From assembly GCA_963575745.1 (NCBI GenBank), contig CAUYUJ010014604.1, positions 516,588-580,587 of the forward strand: a DNA stretch of 64,000 nucleotides, read 5' to 3'. Every line of letters starts with the position of its first letter. Positions within the stretch are counted from its first letter, which is position 1. The notes below the pieces were generated by a model. The model made no database searches, was not told the DNA's origin, and saw nothing but the letters and a program-made list of their open reading frames with translations. The DNA is from Prorocentrum cordatum (Eukaryota; Sar; Dinophyceae; Prorocentrales; Prorocentraceae). Below, piece after piece: positions 43,401 through 53,009 of the stretch. Made by a program: the position numbers and the translations under genes.

Positions 43401-44639
43401 TCTAGTCCGGCTCTAGTCCGACTCAAGTCGACGGACGTTCGACGCAGCATCGATGCATGGGTGAAGCGAGTGCTTGGAAGGTCCCCAGAGCGAGCATCTG
43501 AGGTGAAGGGCTCGGTGCAGGAGCTGCCGGCGTTCCTCTTCGTCGTGCACCTGCGCAGGGCCGTAACGCTCGCCGCCTGCTTCGACTGGGGCGCGGCGGG
43601 GGGCGCTTACGCCGCCGCCGTGGAGGTGCACAGGGCCAAGGGCCGGCGGGCGCTGTGCCCGGCGCTGGCGCTCAACTCGCACCTGTGCTACGTCGCCGCC
43701 GGGGACCAGGAGAAGGCCGCGGGAATGCTGGAGCTGATGGGCCAATTGTCCACCACCACTCTACCATACGTAGGACGGGGGAGAAGAGAGGATGGGGAGA
43801 TCCTTCTCCTCCTGCTCTTCCTCCTTCTCCTTCTCCTCCTCCTCCTCCTCCTGCTCTTCCTCCTCCTCCTTTTCCTCCTCCCTCTCCTACCTATGGTAGT
43901 GGTGGTGGAAAATCGGCCCAGCAGGAGCTGTGCCTGTCCTACGAGAAGGAAAAGAAGAAGTGGTCCCCGATAGACAAGAACTCCCTGGCGTCGGCGAGGC
44001 TCGCCTGCGGGGCCAGCCCTGCGCCGGGCACCCCGAAGGCCGACGCCCAGGAGCCGCCAGCGGAAGACAGCGCGGCCGGGGCGGAGCAGCTGCCGTGGCG
44101 CCCGCGGCTGCTGCTCTACCTGAAGATGTGCGTCGTGCACCGCGTGGTCGACTTCATGTCCCCGGAGCAGGCCGAGGCGTTCCTCGGCAAGGTCCGGCTG
44201 CGCGTGTCAGCCACGCGCAGAGGCGGGCCCGGAGGAGGGGGGGAGGCTTCTCTCAGAAGCACCCCTGCTTCTTGGCAGGCGCGGGCCTCGTCTCTGGACG
44301 CAGGACCGGCGCCTTCTAAGAAGCAGCCTCCTTCTACTTGAGGAGACTCCCCCCCCCCCTGCCCCCGGGTGCGCGCCGTCAAGCGTGGAGCACGACCCCT
44401 CGCCGGAGTGACCCTGCGCGCGGCTCTCGGGGTGTGCTTCGGGGCCAGCCCCCCCCTGCCCCCTGGTGCGCGCCGTCAAGCGTGGAGCACGACCCCTCGC
44501 CGGAGCGACCCTGCGCGCGGCTCTCGGGGTGTGCTTCGGGGCCAGGTCCTAGCACGCAGGCCGCTGCTGCCGCGCCGCTCGCAGCGCAGCGGCCGGCAAG
44601 CGGCACACCGGAGGTCGCTCTTGCACTGCCTGGGGTCGA

Positions 44640-44702
<63 letters not shown>

Positions 44703-45669
44703 TGATCTTCATCGTCATCGTCATCGTCGACCGTCATTGTCGTCGTCGTCATCGTCATCGTCATCGTCATGGTCACCTTCTGTCATCCTGCGTGCAGCCG
44801 CCAGGTCCGCTGCGAGACGGACGCCTGCGAGGACGCCGACAGCCGCTGCGTGGGCCTGTGGATCCAGGCCGAGGCCATGCGGCAGAGCGAGCGCTGGGAG
44901 GAGGCACTGGCGCTCGCCCAGGCGTGCCTGCAGCTGCGGCCGGAGCTCGGCGCGGCGGGCCGCAAGAGCGGAGCGCTGCAGTTCACGAAGCTGATCGAGG
45001 GGTACGCGCGCTTCGCGCAGGGCCGGCCGGCGGAGGCGAGGGAGGCGCTGTCGCAGCTGCAGCAGCTCGGGGGCGACCACGGCTTCCCGAAGCAGGTGGA
45101 GTTCAAGGCGACGCACCTCCGGAGGCTGGTGGGGGCCGAGTTCGAGAACAGCTACATGGAGGTCAGCGTGGCCGCGCGGAGCAAGGCGCGCCTCGTCGTG
45201 GAGGTCCCCGACGGGACGGCCGCCGTGGAGTGGGACTGGCTGCTGAAGGACTTCACCATAGGCTGGCATCGTCGAACCCATCCCCATCCCCGCTGGGCCA
45301 TGATGTCTCAGCCCCGTTGGCCCAGCCTCCTAGGTGGGGATAGGCCCCGCGAACCCCCAAGGAACAGACACATCCCCATCTGGGTGGGTAAGTCGGCCAC
45401 TGTGGCCAAGGCCACGCCAGTGGGGATAGAGATCGGTGAAACGATGCTCAATAGGCTTTGTCGCCACCGCGAGGGGCGCTGAGGCCAAGGAGCTGCAGCG
45501 CGTGGAGAAGTACGCCGCCGAGGACGGGCCCTGCACCGGCAGCTGGGAGGGGACCGGCCCAGCCGTGCTCGAGCTGACTTTCGACAACTCCTTCAGCGTG
45601 ATGCGGGGCAAGAAGGTCTCCGTCCGGCTCCAACCGGCGGGGCTGAGGGTGGCGCGCGACGGCGGATAG
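40434..45669 (+). CDS. TTC39/IML2-like TPR protein with C-terminal GOLD-like domain, about 11 exons
   Basis: Exons read from the sequence: 40434-40587, 40831-41006, about 41364-41455, about 41612-41725, about 42305-42385, 42688-42771, 42959-43273, 43521-43730, 43925-44191, 44805-45261 and 45455-45669. Most of the listed junctions keep phase. TTC39-like segments include MRESIGLLLLNRVAEAEQRL, ASMENDQLDTVLQKVWAADK, ALGVFNLFTSMLPPQ, GWFTGFKGGRDQAMVHLRLC, HREARRILDWAAEKYPGAFF and SERWEEALALAQACLQLRPE (TPR-like). The family (PF10300-type) includes yeast Iml2, a lipid-droplet/inclusion clearance factor. The last two exons (AVEWDWLLKDFTI; LELTFDNSFSVMRGKKVSVR) resemble GOLD domains that follow lipid-binding modules. 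The membrane or lipid role is inference. Confidence 0.65.
40588..40830 (+). other. Introner-like intron 1 with 57-bp terminal inverted repeats
   Basis: The repeat copies at 40585-40641 and 40774-40830 are inverted with about 49 of 57 matches. The outer ends are CTGGTAAGGCTTCGGG and CCCGAAGCCTTACCAG, so the same repeat supplies the GT donor and, inverted, the AG acceptor. Splicing 40587 to 40831 keeps phase and gives DIADITVMRE. Confidence 0.85.
41007..41363 (+). other. Introner-like intron 2 with inverted repeats and CATCGT duplication
   Basis: CATCGT occurs at 41003-41008 and 41361-41366. Ends GAGGAACAAACC and GTTGTTTCTTCCTC are inverted copies, and similarity continues inward for about 70 bases. 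A second, nested inverted pair lies at about 41037-41083 and 41138-41185. Removing the insert and one duplicate restores GLIVNGLASMEND. No AG lies at that acceptor; the nearest, 41387, would drop eight codons. Confidence 0.65.
41440..41625 (+). other. Intron 3 inside a 17-19-base direct repeat
   Basis: ACAAG-TGCTGGAGGC-GA occurs at about 41432-41450 and again at about 41610-41628. Both encode KLLEA. The intervening 160-180 bases are AT-rich and look unlike the exons. Excision between the repeats yields WAADKLLEADGDW. Confidence 0.55.
42772..42958 (+). other. Introner-like intron with 38-bp inverted repeats
   Basis: A GT-AG intron. Its left end (CAGGTCAGGGGCATCC…TTAGAGGGGG) and right end (CCCCCCTCTAACGTTG…CCCTCAACAG) are inverted copies with about three quarters identity. 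ACAGG flanks both sides. Exons 42688-42771 and 42959-43273 are phase 0. Confidence 0.7.
43731..43924 (+). other. Introner-like intron with GGAGCTG duplication and probable GA-AG ends
   Basis: GGAGCTG at 43730-43736 recurs at 43924-43930. Inside, TGGGCCAATTGTCCACCACC (43739 on) is matched in inverse by GGTGGTGGAAAATCGGCCCA (to 43920) with three mismatches. The inversion continues through CTACCATACGTAG / CTACCTATGGTAG. A GA donor and AG acceptor keep phase 0 and give GMLELCLSYEK. GA donors are known in dinoflagellates. Confidence 0.7.
44192..44804 (+). other. Long GT-AG intron carrying a 97-bp tandem duplication and (GAC)n
   Basis: The donor side GTCCGGCTGCG and the exon after the acceptor GTCCGCTGCG are near-duplicates, consistent with an insertion duplication. 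Inside are two tandem 97-base units (44352-44448 and 44449-44545) and a (GAC)n tract at 44640-44703, followed by its inverse-type (GTCATC)n. Confidence 0.65.
45262..45454 (+). other. Introner-like GC-AG intron with ATAGGCT duplication
   Basis: ATAGGCT occurs at 45258-45264 and 45451-45457. Splicing AG|GC to AG|GC restores DFTIGFVAT in phase. The ends GGCATCGT…CATCCCCGCTGG and CCAGTGGGGATAG…ACGATGCT are imperfect inverted repeats over about 38 bases. Confidence 0.75.
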
Positions 45670-46970
45670 CGTGCAGGCCGTGGGCGCACGCCCTCGCGCC
45701 GGGGCCAGACGTCGGCGCGGCTCGGGTGCACGCGGATTGAGTGTGCGTGCGCCGCGCGATGGTCTGGGCATTCCAGATGGGGTCCGAGTAGATGGGGTCG
45801 CAGGATCGCGCCGCATCGCCGATGCATCGGCGATGCGGCTCGATGCGGCTTCTGCCATCTCCTCCTGCTTCTCCTCCTCCACCTCCGCCTCCTCCTCCTC
45901 CTCCTCCTCCTCCTCCTCCTCCTCCTCCTCCTCCTCCTCCCCCTCCTCCTCCTCTTCCTCCTCCTCCTCCTCCTCCTCCTCCTCTTCCTCCCCCTCCTCC
46001 TCCTCCTCCTCCTTTTGTTCCTCCTCCTTCACCTCCTCCAATGAGCAAAGCATTCCGTTTTCTGATTGCGCATGATACGATGAGGCCGCTTTTGGGACCC
46101 AGGTCCGCTGGGGCACGTCGTCGGCGGACAGTCGGGGAACAAAAACAACGCAAAGGCAAGTGATGGGTGGGCGGGGTTGGATGTCAGATCTGGCGCGCTG
46201 TTGGCTGGCATGACCTCCCTCCCCTTCCCCCCTATCGCCCCTCCCCCCCCCTTCTAGTGCCCCGCCAGGTCCGCCATGCCCGACGGCGGAGACAGAAACG
46301 GCGGCGAAATGGGAAGGGATTGGTGGGAGGGGCAATATGTCAGATACGTCGCAAGCCCATTGACTCCCCCCCCTCCCCCTCCGCCGTCCGAGTCCCCCTC
46401 CCACCTAAAACTCCGACGTCGTGATTTTTTCGCATCGTGGGCCCCCTGATGTCGGGACCCCTTCCCCGGCACCGGCTTTTCATCCCGAGTCGTCCCTTGA
46501 CGTTCCCGGGGGGTGATGCCATGGCCAAAAAGCGTCAGCCGTGATTTTCTTACCGCGAGAGGTGGGAGCATTGCCCCTCCTCCCTTTTTCGGCAGCGAGC
46601 GAGGGGGGAAATGAGAAAGAGAAGGCCTTCTCAGAAGGCGGCGGGGCTTCTCAGAAGGCCCCCGGCCTTCTCAGAGGTTTTCTGTGTCGTCGGGGAAGGC
46701 TAAGAAAATTTCCCAGCTTTCTGAGAAGGCCCGCCCCTTCTCACTTCCCCCCCAGGCTCGCCGCCGACACTTCCCTCTCCCCCCCCCCGGTCCGAGGAGG
46801 CCTGCGCTGTGGACGCGGCCTTCTTCAGCCCGGAGGGCTCCAAGGAGGGGTCGCGCGAGGCAGAGGGGGTGAGGCTGGCCCAATGGCCTCGACGTCCCCA
46901 CGATTCGGAGGACGATTGACCCGCCCTCTCGCCATGGACGGGAGGGGGAGTGGGCCAACTTCCCTGGCCT
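45670..46970. other. Intergenic, includes (TCC)n and CTTCTCAGAAG palindromes
   Basis: No gene. A (TCC)n array lies at about 45880-46035. CTTCTCAGAAG or close variants recur at about 46627, 46651, 46668 and 46729. Long Glu/Gly- or Pro-rich frames are repeat translation. Confidence 0.65.
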
Positions 46971-47315
46971 CCTTCCTCCTCCCTCCTCCTTCTTCCTCCC
47001 TCCTCCTCCTCCTCCTCCTCCTCCTCCTGTTCCTCCTCCTCCTCCTCCTCCTCCTCCTCCTTCCTCCTCCTGCCTCCTTCTCCCGCCTGCTCCTCCCGCC
47101 TTCTCCTTCCTCCTCCTTCCTCCTTTTTCTCCTCTTCCTCCTCCTTCCTCCCTTTTCCCGCCTCCTTCTCCTCCATCTTCTTCTCCTCCTCCTTCTCCTC
47201 CTTCCTCTTCCCGCCTCCTCTTCCCGCCTCTTCCTCTGGTCTTCTCCTCCTTCCTCCTCCTTTCTCCTCGTCCTTCTTCTCCTCCTCCCTCCTCCTTTCT
47301 CACTCCTAATCCCTC
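46971..47315. repeat. (TCC)n pyrimidine array
   Basis: CTCCTC and TTCCTC units, about 345 bases, strongly strand-biased. Confidence 0.9.
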
Positions 47316-47423
47316 CTCATTCCTTTCTCAAACTCCTTCTCTTCCTCTGCTGCGGCTTCTCCCACCTTCCCTTCTTATCCTCCTGTCGTACCTCATATGG
47401 AAGAGGAGTAGGAGGACTGGGAA

Positions 47424-47430
47424 ATGATGG

Positions 47431-47509
<79 letters not shown>

Positions 47510-47776
47510 CATGATGATGATGATGCTGATGATGCTGATGCTGATGCTGATGCTGATGCTGATGCTGATGATGCTGATTATGCTGATGCTGCTGATTATG
47601 CTGATGATGCTGATGATGATGACGATGATGATGATGATGGTGGTGGTGGTGATGATGGCGGTGGAAGTGATGATGCTGCTGATGATGATGGTTGTGATGG
47701 TAATGGTGATGGTGCAATTGGCGATGATGATGAAGAAGACGACGACGATGAGAACGACGACGATGACGACGACGAC

Positions 47777-47807
<31 letters not shown>

Positions 47808-48105
47808 TTGATGATGATGATGATTATGATGATGGTGGTGGTGGTAGTAGTGGTGGTGGTGGTGATGATGACGACATTGGTGATGACGACGGTCATGAAG
47901 CTGATGATGATGACGACGATGATGACGACGACTACGACGATCACGATCCATGATGCTGGTTATGATGATGGTGGTGGTTGTGATGATGATGTTTCTGCCA
48001 ATGTTGACGACGATGAGGAGGGTGACGATGTTGCTGATGAGGCTGCTGATGATGCTGATGCTGCTGATGATGATGCTGATGATGATGTTGTTGATGATGA
48101 TGATC

Positions 48106-48189
<84 letters not shown>

Positions 48190-48190
48190 A
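47424..48190. repeat. (GAT)n array with GCT/GGT/GAC variants
   Basis: Pure GAT at 47424-47510 and 48105-48190, degenerate between. Acidic or Met-rich frames are its translation. Confidence 0.95.
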
Positions 48191-48224
48191 TGAAAGTGCG
48201 CCACTGGAGGACCCTGTAATTGAA

Positions 48225-48430
48225 ATGAGGGGGGGGTCGGACCCCCCCCCTTCAAAGGGGGGGGGTGAGATTTTCGAGCCCCCGCCCCCCCCCCTCCCCC
48301 TTACGGGGGGGGGGTCCGAACCCTTCCCCCCCCTCCTCCTTTGAAGGGGGGGGGTGGGGTTCCGGACCCCCCCCCCTCCCACTGGGCGCTGGAAACGGGA
48401 GGGGGTTCGACCCCCCCCCCTCTCCCCTTT
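48225..48430. repeat. Poly-G/poly-C block array, left
   Basis: Alternating G9 and C9 runs linked by short motifs (TTCAAA, TTTTCGAGCC, GTTCCGGA). Strongly self-complementary. Confidence 0.85.
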
Positions 48431-48488
48431 GCGCCAGAACGAGAGCCAGGGAAAGGGCCTCTCCCGCTGCTCCGTTCTGCGCCGGGGA

Positions 48489-49378
48489 AGGTGGGTAGGG
48501 AGTATGGAGTAGGGAATAGTGAGTATTGAGTAGTGAATAGTGAGTAGTGAGTAGAAAATAGCTAGTAGTGAGTAGTGAGCAGTGAGTAGTGAGTAGTGAG
48601 TTGTGGGTAGTGAGTAGTGAGTAGTAGTGAGTAGTGAGTACTGAGTTGTGAGTAGTGAGTAGTGAGTAGTGAGTAGCGAGTAGTGAGTAAGGAGTAGCAC
48701 GATGTGAGTAATGAGTAGTGAGTACTCAGTAGGGAGTAGGGAGTAGTGAGTAGTGAGTAGGGGGTAGTGAGTAGTCGGTGGTGAGTAGTGAGTAGTGGGT
48801 AGTGGGTAGTGCGTAGTGAGGAGTGAGTTAGTGAGAAGAGAGTAGTGAATAGTGAGTAGTGAGTAGTGAGCACTGCGTAGTGAGTAGTGAGTAGCGGGTA
48901 GGGAGTAGTGAGTAGGGAGTAGTGAGTAGTGAGTAGTGAACAATGGGAAGTGAGTAGTGAGTAGTAAGTAGTGAGTGGTTAGTGAATAGTGGGTAGTGGG
49001 TAGTGGGTAGTGAGAAGTGAGTAGCGAGTATGGAGTAGCGAGTAGAGAGTATTGAGAAACGAGTGGTGGGTAGTTAGTAGTGAGTAGTGAGTAGGGAGTA
49101 GGCAGTATTGAGTAGTGAGTAGTGAGTAGCGAGTAGGGAGTAGCGAGTAGTGAGTAGTGAGTAGTTAGTAAGTAGTGAGTAGTGGGTATTGAGTAGTGTA
49201 TAATATGATGTGGGCAGTGTGTAGCGAGTAGTTGGTAGTGAGTAGTGAGTAGTGAGTAGTGAGTGGTGAGTAATGAGTAGAGAATGGTGAGTAGTGTGTT
49301 GTGATTTGGGAGTAGTGAGTAGTGAACAGTTAGTAGTGAGTAGTGGGTAGTGGGTAGTGAGTAGTTCGTATCGAGTAC
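48489..49378. repeat. (GTAGTGA)n heptanucleotide array
   Basis: About 125 copies of a 7-base unit with scattered substitutions. The minus strand (TCACTAC) is open in all three frames, each giving a Ser-Leu-Leu-Thr-Thr-His-Tyr polymer. Not the TTTAGGG telomere repeat. Confidence 0.95.
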
Positions 49379-49484
49379 TGTTTGGGGCTAGGGTCAGGGG
49401 TTGGGCTTAGGGTCTGGGGTTCGGGTGAGGATTAGGATTGGGGGTGGGAGGGGGGGGAGCGGGTTCTGGAGTCAGGGGGCGGCG

Positions 49485-49700
49485 TGGCGAAAGGGGGGGG
49501 TGGTGATTCGAATCTCGAGCCCAAGGGGGGGGGGAGGGTTCGGACCCCCCCCCCTTTTGAAAGGTCGGGGGGGGAAGGGGTTCCCCGACGACGGACCGGG
49601 AAAAGGGGGGGGGCGGGGGTCCCCGACGACGGACCGGGAAAGGGGGGGGGGTCCTGACGACGGATCGGGGAAAGGCGGGGGGGTCCCCCCCCACTGGGGG
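49485..49700. repeat. Poly-G/poly-C block array, right
   Basis: G8-10 and C8-10 runs sharing the linkers TTCGGACC, TTTTGAAAGG and TCTCGAGCCC with the left block. GACGACGGACCGGGAAA is iterated three times. Confidence 0.85.
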
Positions 49701-49719
49701 CATCCAGCGGCGCGCCCTC

Positions 49720-50135
49720 GAATGCTGATGATGAGGATGATGATGCTGATGATGCTGATGATGTTGGTGACGATGATGATGGTGCTGATGATGATAATGA
49801 TGATGATTATGGTGATGATGCTGGTGATGATGTTGGTGATGATGCTGATGATTATGCGGATGATGGTGCTGGTGGTGATGCTGCTGAGCATGGTACTGCT
49901 GATGTTTGTTATTATGCCCATGATGATGGTAATGCTGATGAGGCTGATGATGATAATTCTGGTGATGGTGATGGTGATGACGATGCTGATGATGACGATG
50001 ATGCTGATGATGGTTGCCGCGATGATGAGGATGCTGATGATGATCGTGATTTTGCAGCTGCTGGTGGTGATGATGAGAATGATGGCAATGGCAATGCTGC
50101 GTGATGACAACGATGGTGACGAGATCACGATTACA
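49720..50135. repeat. (GAT)n array, degenerate
   Basis: GATGAT and GCTGAT triplets. Same strand orientation as the 47.4-kb array. Confidence 0.9.
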
Positions 50136-50169
50136 ACGGTGACAGTGACGATGCGAATGGCGATGACAG

Positions 50170-50266
50170 TGATATAGAGCATGTGTCACACGCGACAGCG
50201 CGCCATTCGCTGCCGTTTGACCTCTGGGGGCCCCTTTTGCCACTGCGCAAGAACGTATCATAATCA
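50170..50266 (+). repeat. Left end repeat (candidate 5' LTR)
   Basis: Starts TGATATAG and ends CATAATCA, so termini TGAT/ATCA are inverted. Direct copy at 58896-58992 with about 15 differences. Confidence 0.65.
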
Positions 50267-50269
50267 CAC

Positions 50270-50281
50270 TGGCAGCGGAGC
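50270..50281 (+). promoter_or_regulatory. Putative primer-binding site
   Basis: TGGCAGCGGAGC lies three bases after the left repeat and matches the common tRNA-Met primer site TGGTATCAGAGC at 9 of 12 positions. Confidence 0.45.
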
Positions 50282-50397
50282 TGCAACGCGATCCCCGTAT
50301 CGTGCCACTGCGCGCTCGTCTTTCCAGGGAGAGCAATCGACGTAACTTGCTGGGCCTTTTCCCTCACTAGGGGGCTGCCTTGCCTTGCCTTGCCGCC

Positions 50398-51670
50398 ATG
50401 GCATTGCCTTCCCTTCGCTATCGGTCGAGCGCCGACGCGCTGACACGATCGGGGGCGAAGAGTGGCTCTTACATCTACGGTGGCACGGTGAACCACTTCC
50501 ACGAATGGGAATCTCGCACGAGGATGCGCACGAGTGCCGCCTTGGCTTCAATAGACTCCAAGACGGGAGAACCCCAGCAGCATGTTACCACCTCAACTAT
50601 CAACGAGGTCGTAGAGGGCCTCAGAGGCGACGCGTTCGATATTTCCATGGATTTCGGTAAAACACGCTTCTGACACCGAAGGGAATCGATCAGCTTGTGC
50701 TGGCGGTTCGTACTTCATTCTTCCCCATAGAGGTTCGGGAAGCCAAGATCCTGTTCCAGGTGGGGTTGCGGACCACTGCCCCGACAGGGCGGTGAGTCGA
50801 TGGTCTCGTGCATTTCACGCAGGAAGCGCTGGTGGAAATTTGTCTCCAGGCTAGCCGGTGCGCTTCTGATGACTGATGACATGCTTGGGCCCCTGCTCTT
50901 GGACCATGCAGGCCTTGCGCTTTCGGGGGGCCTGATGGCGTTGACATTCACAGGGAATGTGGCAACCTTCGACAAGATCAAAGACGTCTTGACCATCCAG
51001 CGCGGCCGCGTTTACATCCGCCAAAAGAGCAAGGGTGAGTTCAGCAAAGGATTCAACGCCGCGGCGTGGACACAACGCAGACCCAGCTACCCCAACAGGA
51101 GCAATGGCAAAGGCAAGGTGCGCCACTCTAGGCCGCCGCATGCCTACCACGCTGCAGACGCTGGCTGGCGCGAGCAGGGGGGGGGGGCTACCCTGAGGAG
51201 TTGAGCCCCTATGGATACTGCGCGTCCGGCCATGCACCAGAACGCGGCTGGGGCGACGCAGCCTGGGGCGACTGCGGTGAGGAGCACGCCTGGGGCGACG
51301 AGGAATCGCGCGCTCACTGGGCTCCCGCCCAGGGGGATGGCGAGCTCGACGTCTAGGTCTAGGAAGAAGCTTCCGACGTGATCCAGGTGGACCTGGTGGC
51401 CAACCTTGGCGCCGAGGGAAAGAGCAAGGGCAGCGGAAAGAGCGGATGCAAGGGCTACAACCGCGCGCCTTTGTCATCCAAGGGCGGCGGCAGGGGGGTG
51501 CCGAGCCTAGGAGATCGTAAAAAGCGACTTCAGGATATCAAGAAACGGTCAACATGCAAAACTTGCAACGAAGTAGGCCACCGGTCCGTGGCCCCCGAGT
51601 GCAAGGAAACCCGGGGCAGCAATGGTAGCGTTTACCGGCGATCGACAGATCCAGTTACGCGAGGGCGATG
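50398..51670 (+). pseudogene. Gag with CCHC zinc knuckle, frameshifted
   Basis: From ATG 50398 the frame reads GTVNHFHEWESRTRMRTSAA and VVEGLRGDAFDISMDFG, and stops at 50671. Sense continues in another frame (LTPKGIDQLVLAVRTSFFPI, then EAKILFQVGLRTTAPTGR), then at 50800-51204 (SCISRRKRWWKFVSRLAGAL, LLLDHAGLALSGGL), and finally at 51378-51671. That last part holds Lys/Gly-rich stretches and CKTCNEVGHRSVAPEC, a C-x2-C-x4-H-x6-C zinc knuckle. The layout matches copia-type Gag proteins of dinoflagellates as I recall them. It would bind element RNA, but this copy cannot be read without at least three corrections. Confidence 0.6.
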
Positions 51671-52360
51671 ACGAACGGGAGCTCGCATCTATCGGGGCCG
51701 TAGTTATATCGCCACTTATTCATTATCGTATTCCAGGGGGCAAAGAGGAGGCGATGATTGTTGGTGCCGGTGTTTTTTCGCTTCTGTTCTTCTTTCTCAT
51801 CTCGCGTCGCGCGTCGTAAAGCATGCTCGCGCGAGGGGGGGGGGGTTGCGATGGCCAGCGCAGTCTGCAGAGCGGGCGCGTGCAGAGTCATGCTTGCGGG
51901 GGATGTCTTGAGCAATCCGAAGCTGTTTTGGTTCAGGGACCTCCATGGGGCGACCCTCGGACCTCTGCGGAGGCTGGTGGAGAGATTATCGGGTTCATGC
52001 CCGTTCGTTCGGTCGAGAGCTTCTCGATGATTTGCGTTTCTGACGAAGGCTTTGAAGCGGGATCTGCTCCAGGTCCGACCTCCGCCCCTTGTTATGATGC
52101 CGTGTTTGCCGCAGGGCAGGGCGCCGCCGGGGGCTCAGCGACGGTCGCGTTCTCAAGACGACGCCTGACTGCGTCGCGTGGGGTCACGGGGTCAAGGAAC
52201 CGAGCGAGGATTTGACTCGGTTCTTCCTTTGTGTCGATGATAACGTCATTCAGAAAGAGGAAGGTAACTTCTTGGAGAATTTTGGTGCGAAAGTTTCCAG
52301 TGACAGAGTTTTCCGTTCTTTTAGTTTTTCTTCCCTAGCAGGAAGCCACCGGGTCCCCCG

Positions 52361-52708
52361 TTGCCTCGTCCGTGTGCTCCTGGTTGTATGAATCTTTGGG
52401 GGGCTGGCTTGACGGCTCGCTTCGTTGTCCGCGCGCGTAAGGATTGTGGGCACAAGGCCAAGATGGAGCGGCGCGAGGCATTGCGCCCTCCGGGTGAGTT
52501 CCCGCGCGTCCGCGTGGACAATAGGGGCAGCGCGCCCGATGTTGCTCGCGCGTTTTGTTGTCAGTGCTTGACGCGCATTGGCGAGCGGCCCATGCAGCTC
52601 GCTCAGGACAAGAAGGCCGCTGCGAAGAAAGTTGAGCGTGCTTCCAACCTCCAGGCGGAGGCAATCGATAATAGCGTATCACTTCTGAAGAGCTCAACGT
52701 TGCGCTGA
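52361..52708 (+). CDS. Unrecognised open frame, 115 aa
   Basis: Non-repetitive, with Cys pairs that could bind zinc (ARKDCGHKAKM, FCCQCLTRIGE) and a charged helix (QLAQDKKAAAKKVERASNLQ). It may continue a segment near 52215-52350 (CVDDNVIQKEEGNFLENFGA). Family unknown. It lies inside the second element, so it may be cargo or a host fragment. Confidence 0.35.
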   Translation: MPRPCAPGCMNLWGAGLTARFVVRARKDCGHKAKMERREALRPPGEFPRVRVDNRGSAPDVARAFCCQCLTRIGERPMQLAQDKKAAAKKVERASNLQAEAIDNSVSLLKSSTLR

Positions 52709-53009
52709 AGATGTTCTCTAAGCGTGCTACGTCGACCTGTTAGGGCGCGCGCGAAATCAGCACGGGTGAGTTGAGTTCCTTGCTCCACGAATGCGTCGCC
52801 GAGGTTGCAGATGGCGCCCTTCGTCGGGTTCGTGGCTCCAGCGTCTTCTGTAGCGGCTGGTGCATCGGCGATGTCTATATTTCGTGCGATCGATGTCTTT
52901 ACGGGCGAAGGTGCAGTTCTTGTCGTCGCGGTAAAGCATGGGCTCTCAACGCGGAAGATAAGTTCGAGAAGTAGGTTTCTTTCCAAAGTGGGCTTGCAGG
53001 AAGCCTCAA

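Noticed and set aside
45448-47303. Minus-strand Glu/Gly-rich frames
   Set aside because: They lie opposite the last exons of the TTC39-like gene and across TCC arrays; composition fully explains them.
48188-48943. Minus-strand 251-codon frame of Ser-Leu-Thr-His-Tyr repeats
   Set aside because: Translation of the GTAGTGA heptamer; identical peptides appear in all three minus frames.
48489-49378. Telomere-like tract
   Set aside because: The heptamer GTAGTGA does not match the TTTAGGG-type repeat expected in dinoflagellates and is internal and degenerate.
50169-50267. Independent SINE or MITE repeat
   Set aside because: The only second copy in the window lies at the far end of the Gag-to-RNase H region in direct orientation, and a primer-site-like sequence follows the first copy, which fits an LTR better. 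A genome-wide copy pattern could reverse this.
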